Shown: positions 45,455 through 49,568 of the stretch, piece by piece
Numbering within the stretch: position 1 is the stretch's first letter
How the letters are laid out: every line of letters starts with the position of its first letter
Origin: an uncultured Clostridium sp.
GTDB taxonomy: Bacteria > Bacillota > Clostridia > TANB77 > CAG-508
Reading direction: 5' to 3'
Assembly: GCA_947653235.1 (NCBI GenBank)
Contig: CANTGH010000009.1
Location: forward strand, 1 to 49,568
DNA: 49,568 bases
The notes under the pieces: generated by a model
Database searches by the model: none
Told to the model about the DNA's origin: nothing
What the model saw: the letters and a program-made list of their open reading frames with translations, nothing else
Program-made: the position numbers and the translations under genes

Positions 45455-46471
45455 TTAAAGTTGCTTTCTTAGAGTGAAAAACAAGACCAAAACTCCACTA
45501 ATCATCACAAACAAATAAAAACTAATTCCTCTACTCAAAAGCATGGCACTTGTTAAAAATTCGGTTGGAAATAGTAGTCTAAAAACACCCAAAAATCCTC
45601 CTTCACTCACTCCAACTGCACCTGGAAGTGGCAGGCTTGATACCGAAATATAAAGAACCGATTGCAATGCCAAAAATTGCCAAAAACTTGCGTCTCCCAA
45701 TCCAAAGGCTAAATAAATACCATATGGAATACTGTGATACAACATAATCTGTAAAATCGTAGTACCAACAATTCGAAAAAGAATTTTGGGATGTTTGGCA
45801 AGCAATTCTCCTCCTTTTTTATATTCCTCTATTTGCGTGAAGCATCTTTCTTTGAAAAATTCCACTTTTTTATAGTGGAGTTTTTTCAAAATTTGGCAAA
45901 TAAAATCTAAGCATTTAAAAATAAATTGTTTTGAAAAAATGGTTAGCAAAAGCAAGATTAAAATTCCTACATTAATACATACACCAAACAACAGCAAATA
46001 TTTTATATTTCCTACCGAATTCTCAATCCATTGATAATAGCTAGCAAATCCAATCACTGCCATAATAACCGTAACAAACTGAAAACTAGAAAATTCCGTC
46101 AAGAGTGCTAAGGCAGAATGTCCTATTGGCAAACCATCTTTTTTCATATAATACAATTGCATAGGATCCCCACCAGAAGCACTTGGCGTAACAGAACTGA
46201 AAAAAAATCCTACAAAAGCATATTTAAAACCGCTTTTTAAACTGACTTTACAATCTAGCAATTTCAAAGTTCGTGCAATATTAATCCCTTCTGAAAAGAT
46301 AAACCAAAACATACATGCGATAGCCATCCAAATGAACCTTTTATCCACTTGTCTGATAATTTGTAAAATTTGTGCTATATTATTATCTTTAAATACAATA
46401 TAAAATGTAAGACTAACAAAAAATAGAAAAATTAGTGTATTAACTAACGTCTTTTTTAATCTGGTATTCAT
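45455..46471 (-). CDS. Lysylphosphatidylglycerol-synthase-like flippase domain protein (UPF0104)
   Basis: About 338 residues with eight or so membrane helices, matching the LPG_synthase_TM / UPF0104 family that also forms the flippase half of MprF. Conserved SVTPSASGGDPMQLYYMKKDG and SSLPLPGAVGVSEGGFLGVF stretches are present. No aminoacyltransferase domain follows. Likely role: movement of a lipid or glycolipid across the membrane. ATG at 46471 lies 32 nt inside the end of the deacetylase gene. The nearest AAAGGA is 18 nt upstream, so the start is not certain and translation may depend on coupling. Confidence 0.85.
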   Translation of the reverse strand: MNTRLKKTLVNTLIFLFFVSLTFYIVFKDNNIAQILQIIRQVDKRFIWMAIACMFWFIFSEGINIARTLKLLDCKVSLKSGFKYAFVGFFFSSVTPSASGGDPMQLYYMKKDGLPIGHSALALLTEFSSFQFVTVIMAVIGFASYYQWIENSVGNIKYLLLFGVCINVGILILLLLTIFSKQFIFKCLDFICQILKKLHYKKVEFFKERCFTQIEEYKKGGELLAKHPKILFRIVGTTILQIMLYHSIPYGIYLAFGLGDASFWQFLALQSVLYISVSSLPLPGAVGVSEGGFLGVFRLLFPTEFLTSAMLLSRGISFYLFVMISGVLVLFFTLRKQL

Positions 46472-47129
46472 CAATCGTTTTAAATTCAAATCCTTTCTGT
46501 AAAAATAGCGGAATAACCTTTTCCAAAGCAGAAATCGTCTTCTGAGGTGCATTATTTTTTCCCCTTCCATCATGCAAGCATATAATATCTCCACCTGTCG
46601 TTCTAGTTAAAAGTTTGTCTGCGATTATCGTTGAAGTGGTTTGTGCTTCCCAATCTTGTACCATAACATTCCATAAAATACAAGCTAAATTTCGTTTTTT
46701 TAATTGGTGAAGCAAATACCAATTAGCATCCCCCCAAGGTGGTCTGTAAAACTTGATTTCGACACCAAGTTTATCCATAATATTTATACTCTTTTCCAAA
46801 TCTAATCTAGTTGCAAAAATCCCTTGTAACATCGAATTTTTATGTTTTAAAGAATGCAAAGCAATCGTATGACCTTCTTGTTTCATTTTTTGAATGATAT
46901 CTGGTCGTTCTTTGGCAAAATTAGCAACGCAAAAAAACGTAGCCTTTATGTTATATTTCTTTAATAATTTTAGCAGTTCTTCAGTATGTTCACTTGGTCC
47001 ATCATCAAAAGTTAAATAAATAACATTTCTTTTTGTTTTTTCTTTACGAAAAAACCTTTGTTTATTGTTATACGAAGGAAAAAAAGCATATAATAAAAAA
47101 AGTAAAACCAAGATGACTAAAATAATCAT
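46440..47129 (-). CDS. Polysaccharide deacetylase (NodB-type, CE4)
   Basis: About 229 residues. An N-terminal membrane helix (about 2-20) anchors a NodB domain with motif 1 TFDDGPS, motif 2 H-x3-H in HSLKHKN, motif 3 RPPWGD, motif 4 QDWEAQT and motif 5 ICLHDGRG, all catalytic residues present. Family members remove acetyl groups from peptidoglycan, chitin-like or exopolysaccharide chains. ATG at 47129 follows AAAGGAG by 7 nt, immediately after the glycosyltransferase stop. Middle gene of a three-gene operon. Confidence 0.92.
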   Translation of the reverse strand: MIILVILVLLFLLYAFFPSYNNKQRFFRKEKTKRNVIYLTFDDGPSEHTEELLKLLKKYNIKATFFCVANFAKERPDIIQKMKQEGHTIALHSLKHKNSMLQGIFATRLDLEKSINIMDKLGVEIKFYRPPWGDANWYLLHQLKKRNLACILWNVMVQDWEAQTTSTIIADKLLTRTTGGDIICLHDGRGKNNAPQKTISALEKVIPLFLQKGFEFKTIDEYQIKKDVS

Positions 47130-47131
47130 TT

Positions 47132-48181
47132 CTAGGCTCCTTTCTGGTAAACATCTAAAACATTTAAACTTTCTAAAGCATTTTTTATATTTTGCATATT
47201 TTTTCTCATAGTTTCTAGTTTGGTTGGGTTTTCTAATAAAGTAAAAATATCTTGCATTACATTTTTCGTTTTCTTCCAAACCACTTCACCAATAGTATTA
47301 TCTTCAATAAATTTTGCATTTCCAATTTCTTGGCTTAAGAATGGATATAAAATATACAATGGTGTTTCGGAATGAATTGCCTCAAAAAGTGTGATTCCGC
47401 CTGCTTTTGTAATAATCAATTCAGCTTTTTCCATGTACGCATAAACTTTATCAGTATAATCAATGACAGACAAGTTACCATATCGATTTCGATATTTTTG
47501 CAACAATTTTTGATTTTTTCCTGTCAATAACGTAATATGTACCTTTTGACTTTGTGCTAACTTTCGTAGAACTTTCTCCATATGAGGAATCAAACCTAAT
47601 CCACCGCCCATAACCACAATTTCTTTTTGATCTTTGTTCAAATTAGTTTGCTTGAATTCTTTTCTGACAGGAATTCCAACTACTTTGATTTGATTATCTG
47701 GAATCGCATAATTTAGCATTTGCCTTCTTGTCTCTTGCGAAGCAACAAAATAGCAATCTGTCTGTTTGGTTAACCACTCTTGATTAACTTCTATATCCGT
47801 AATATAAGTATATAATTTTATGGGGCTATTTTTCACTTTTTTATAGGCAGAAACATATTTAGAACACACAGGAAAAGTAGAAATCACAATATCTACTTTT
47901 CTATCTTCTAATATTTTCTCAATTCTTTTTTTCATAATCCTTTTAAATGGTGCAAAATTAGTATGCGCCGAAAATTTATAAAAAAAATTATAAACTCTGC
48001 TACATTTGCTAACCAGAAAATGAAAAACACCATAAATAACCGTTTTCATTCTAGGAAAAATAATATCAAAAAAGTCAATTACCTCTACTTTTGTATTTTC
48101 ATTTTCCAATTCTTGTTTAAGCGACATAGAAACTGTATAATGTCCCATACCACATTTGGCAGTTAAAATCAAAATATTCAT
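47132..48181 (-). CDS. Glycolipid glycosyltransferase, MurG/MGDG-synthase type (GT28)
   Basis: 349 residues. The N-terminal MGDG-synthase domain (ILTAKCGMGHYTVSMSLKQEL) carries the GxGH motif, and the C-terminal GT28 domain has MGGGLGLIP, TKAGGITLFEA and QEIGNAKFIE sugar-nucleotide motifs. Relatives (UgtP, DgdG) add glucose or galactose to diacylglycerol to make membrane glycolipids and teichoic-acid anchors. First gene of the operon with the deacetylase and flippase, a set that fits making, modifying and flipping a glycolipid. ATG follows AAGGAG by 10 nt; TATAAT lies at 48206-48211. Confidence 0.9.
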   Translation of the reverse strand: MNILILTAKCGMGHYTVSMSLKQELENENTKVEVIDFFDIIFPRMKTVIYGVFHFLVSKCSRVYNFFYKFSAHTNFAPFKRIMKKRIEKILEDRKVDIVISTFPVCSKYVSAYKKVKNSPIKLYTYITDIEVNQEWLTKQTDCYFVASQETRRQMLNYAIPDNQIKVVGIPVRKEFKQTNLNKDQKEIVVMGGGLGLIPHMEKVLRKLAQSQKVHITLLTGKNQKLLQKYRNRYGNLSVIDYTDKVYAYMEKAELIITKAGGITLFEAIHSETPLYILYPFLSQEIGNAKFIEDNTIGEVVWKKTKNVMQDIFTLLENPTKLETMRKNMQNIKNALESLNVLDVYQKGA

Positions 48182-48376
48182 CTTCTTGTTTTCTCCTTTA
48201 ATCTTATTATACTAAAATTTTGTATTTTTTTATATGGATTTACCTTACATAAAACTTACAATTTTGTAAGCTTACTGTTTACATTTTTGTTATATCACAA
48301 AAATCTCGTTTCACAAGATAATTGGCTTTAAATTAAGAAAACATTAAGATTTCACTAAGTTTTTTAATCATATTTT

Positions 48377-48775
48377 TCACAAATCATCATACATTTTCAA
48401 AGCCCTTCCATGTTGAATACATATATCTTTATAATTATAACGCATATGATTAGCAACCATAACTAACGTTGTACCTTTAACATACACATCTGTCAATATA
48501 TTTCTATAAGGCTGTTTTATTTTTAGCAGGGCTTTGTCTATTTTGTTTAAATCCTCTTCTAATTTAATAGAAAAACTCAAAACCTCTAATTTCATGTCCA
48601 GTAAAATTGCCAAATTCTCTGCCATACTATCCTGTTTTTCAGAAGCCATTTTAGTATTTTCTTTATAATTTGTAATCATTTTTTGAATACTCTCATACTC
48701 TTTTTCTATTTTTTCTTTTCGACTTTCGATCCATTTTTTATTTTTTTTATATTCAAACAAATCTTGCCTATTCAT
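48377..48775 (-). CDS. Phage-like transcriptional activator (DUF1492/ArpU type)
   Basis: 132 residues. The N-terminal two thirds is a long helical coiled segment (KKNKKWIESRKEKIEKEYESI). The C-terminus has a sigma-region-4-like helix-turn-helix: IKQPYRNILTDVYVKGTTLVMVANHM then YKDICIQHGRAL. Such proteins (RinA, ArpU, DUF1492) control late genes of Gram-positive prophages. The stop of the upstream small gene overlaps its ATG by 4 nt, so the two are translated together. No other phage genes are near, so this is a remnant or part of a small island beside the tRNAs. Confidence 0.75.
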   Translation of the reverse strand: MNRQDLFEYKKNKKWIESRKEKIEKEYESIQKMITNYKENTKMASEKQDSMAENLAILLDMKLEVLSFSIKLEEDLNKIDKALLKIKQPYRNILTDVYVKGTTLVMVANHMRYNYKDICIQHGRALKMYDDL

Positions 48776-48975
48776 TCGTGCCTCCTTACATACTCAAGAA
48801 TGACTTTTTCAACATATCTCAAAGCTTCCCTCTTCGTCATAAATCTTTCATGTCTATGCTTGATATCTCTTCTTATTATTTTTATTTTTCCATTATAATT
48901 TCTTTCATATACTTTTGCCACTTGATATTTATTTAATCCACTTTTCCATAACTTTATAATTTCACTATTTCTCAC
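48772..48975 (-). CDS. Small phage-like HTH-type protein
   Basis: 67 residues, very basic. Residues 1-30 (SEIIKLWKSGLNKYQVAKVYERNYNGKI) look like a small helix-turn-helix, followed by a basic helix (RRDIKHRHERFMTKREALRYVEKVI). Genes of this size and sequence style precede DUF1492-like regulators in prophages. First of the coupled pair; no clear promoter identified. Confidence 0.6.
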   Translation of the reverse strand: MRNSEIIKLWKSGLNKYQVAKVYERNYNGKIKIIRRDIKHRHERFMTKREALRYVEKVILEYVRRHE

Positions 48976-49055
48976 GTTATTATTATTTACACAAAAAAGT
49001 CTTTGTATTTATTTTCTGAAATATTTTGTTACATATTTTAATTTTTTATATTAGG

Positions 49056-49086
49056 CAAAAATTATCCCCCAGCATAACTGAGGGAT
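49056..49086 (-). terminator. Strong hairpin terminator on the minus strand
   Basis: ATCCCCCAG (49064-49072) pairs over nine positions with CTGAGGGAT (49078-49086); read from the minus strand one pair is G-U and the tail is AATTTTTG. It ends a minus-strand transcript that carries no gene I can see, so a small RNA is likely. Confidence 0.7.
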
Positions 49087-49200
49087 TTTCGTTTAGATTA
49101 ATAAGGCACAAGTATTCGCAATGATTATCATCTGGGATGGTTCATTCAAACATTGCCTGAAACTTAAGCAACATACATATTTATTTTTCACTAAACCTAA
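49087..49200 (-). ncRNA. Candidate structured small RNA
   Basis: Just before the terminator at 49056-49086 the minus strand folds into a long hairpin (49105-49157): GGCA/TGCC, GTTTG/CGAAT and AATGA/TCATT helices around a 17-nt loop. The middle helix pairs only as RNA read from the minus strand, because it depends on G-U pairs. No open frame with a ribosome binding site is present. A plausible promoter was not pinned down. 6S-like RNA is one possibility, but I cannot assign it. Confidence 0.45.
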
Positions 49201-49307
49201 CTTAAAGGTTCTTTATCTCATAATATGAATTATTGAAATTTCAAATTGACAACAAAAGACCTATAAAACATATAAAATATGCAAAATATTAAAAGTATTT
49301 TTTCACA

Positions 49308-49346
49308 AAAGAAAAACAGCTAAACCTATTGGAATGGCTGTTTTCC
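49308..49346 (-). terminator. Terminator of the tRNA-Thr transcript
   Basis: AAAACAGC / GCTGTTTT, 8-bp stem with a 16-nt loop and a TTCTTTT tail on the minus strand, 14 nt after tRNA-Thr. Confidence 0.75.
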
Positions 49347-49359
49347 TTTACATTTTCTT

Positions 49360-49435
<76 letters not shown>

Positions 49436-49513
49436 ATTTATTTTTTGTTTTTCTCTTGCCAATTACAGCAACTCCAGTATTTCATGTGTTGAATTAAAGA
49501 TAATTGCAAAAAT

Positions 49514-49568
49514 TGGTGACCCCTACGGGAATCGAACCCATGTCTCCGCCGTGAAAGGGCGATGTCTT
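49514..49568 (-). tRNA. tRNA-Glu (anticodon TTC), partial at window edge
   Basis: The 3' part of a tRNA on the minus strand: anticodon stem-loop GCC-CTTTCAC-GGC with anticodon TTC, T-arm with TTCGATT, and terminal ACCA. The 5' acceptor and D-arm lie beyond the window. Confidence 0.9.

Overview
The window looks like a chromosome segment of a low-GC (about 30% by eye) Gram-positive bacterium of the Clostridia, probably an uncultured gut lineage. Support: AAGGAGG-type ribosome binding sites, TTGACA/TATAAT promoters, hairpin-plus-T-run terminators, a CwlD-type amidase, two small CotF-like spore coat proteins, wall proteins with G5, 3D and VanW domains, and a DprA/ComM/ComEA set.

Layout: 0.2-1.6 kb, an OmpR-type response regulator and a small unknown protein. 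1.6-9.6 kb, a 2671-residue cyclic beta-1,2-glucan synthase. 9.8-13.8 kb, CwlD-like amidase, a DUF348/G5/3D wall protein, a receiver-GGDEF protein and a membrane-anchored Ig-like protein. 13.9-17.6 kb, a repeat-built surface protein with a probable thioester domain. 17.8-21.3 kb, a two-subunit ABC exporter. 21.4-24.1 kb, yraN-dprA-comM. 24.3-30.0 kb, small regulators, a PiT phosphate transporter, and two D,D-carboxypeptidases flanking comEA. 30.3-33.3 kb, LCP ligase, CvpA-like protein and a DUF5711-like protein. 33.4-39.5 kb, membrane and wall genes (ZIP transporter, M23 peptidase, DUF975), coat proteins, an XTPase and a PHP phosphatase. 39.6-45.4 kb, tRNA-Lys, VanW protein, an HTH/S24-like regulator, a CBM-like protein, an SDR and AsnRS. 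45.5-48.2 kb, a glycolipid operon. 48.4-49.6 kb, a phage-like gene pair and tRNA-Thr and tRNA-Glu.

The most striking result is translational. Four genes (an ABC exporter subunit, an LCP protein, an HTH regulator and an SDR) are each broken in the zero frame, five breaks in all. At every break the zero-frame codon is CGG. Skipping only its C and continuing in the +1 frame (C|GGN, read as glycine) restores a full-length protein of the family's normal length with the expected glycine. Reading every other gene by eye I found no in-frame CGG, although about a hundred CGG triplets occur out of frame. The simplest model is that CGG is not decoded as arginine here but acts as a +1 frameshift signal, or that CGGN is read as a four-base glycine codon.

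Several gene-poor stretches have promoter, hairpin and terminator signals suggesting unannotated small RNAs or very short peptides: 33.39-33.69 kb, 43.73-43.98 kb and 49.06-49.20 kb. A fourth, 37.9-38.2 kb, is bounded by a short direct repeat. I saw no CRISPR array, insertion sequence or rRNA.
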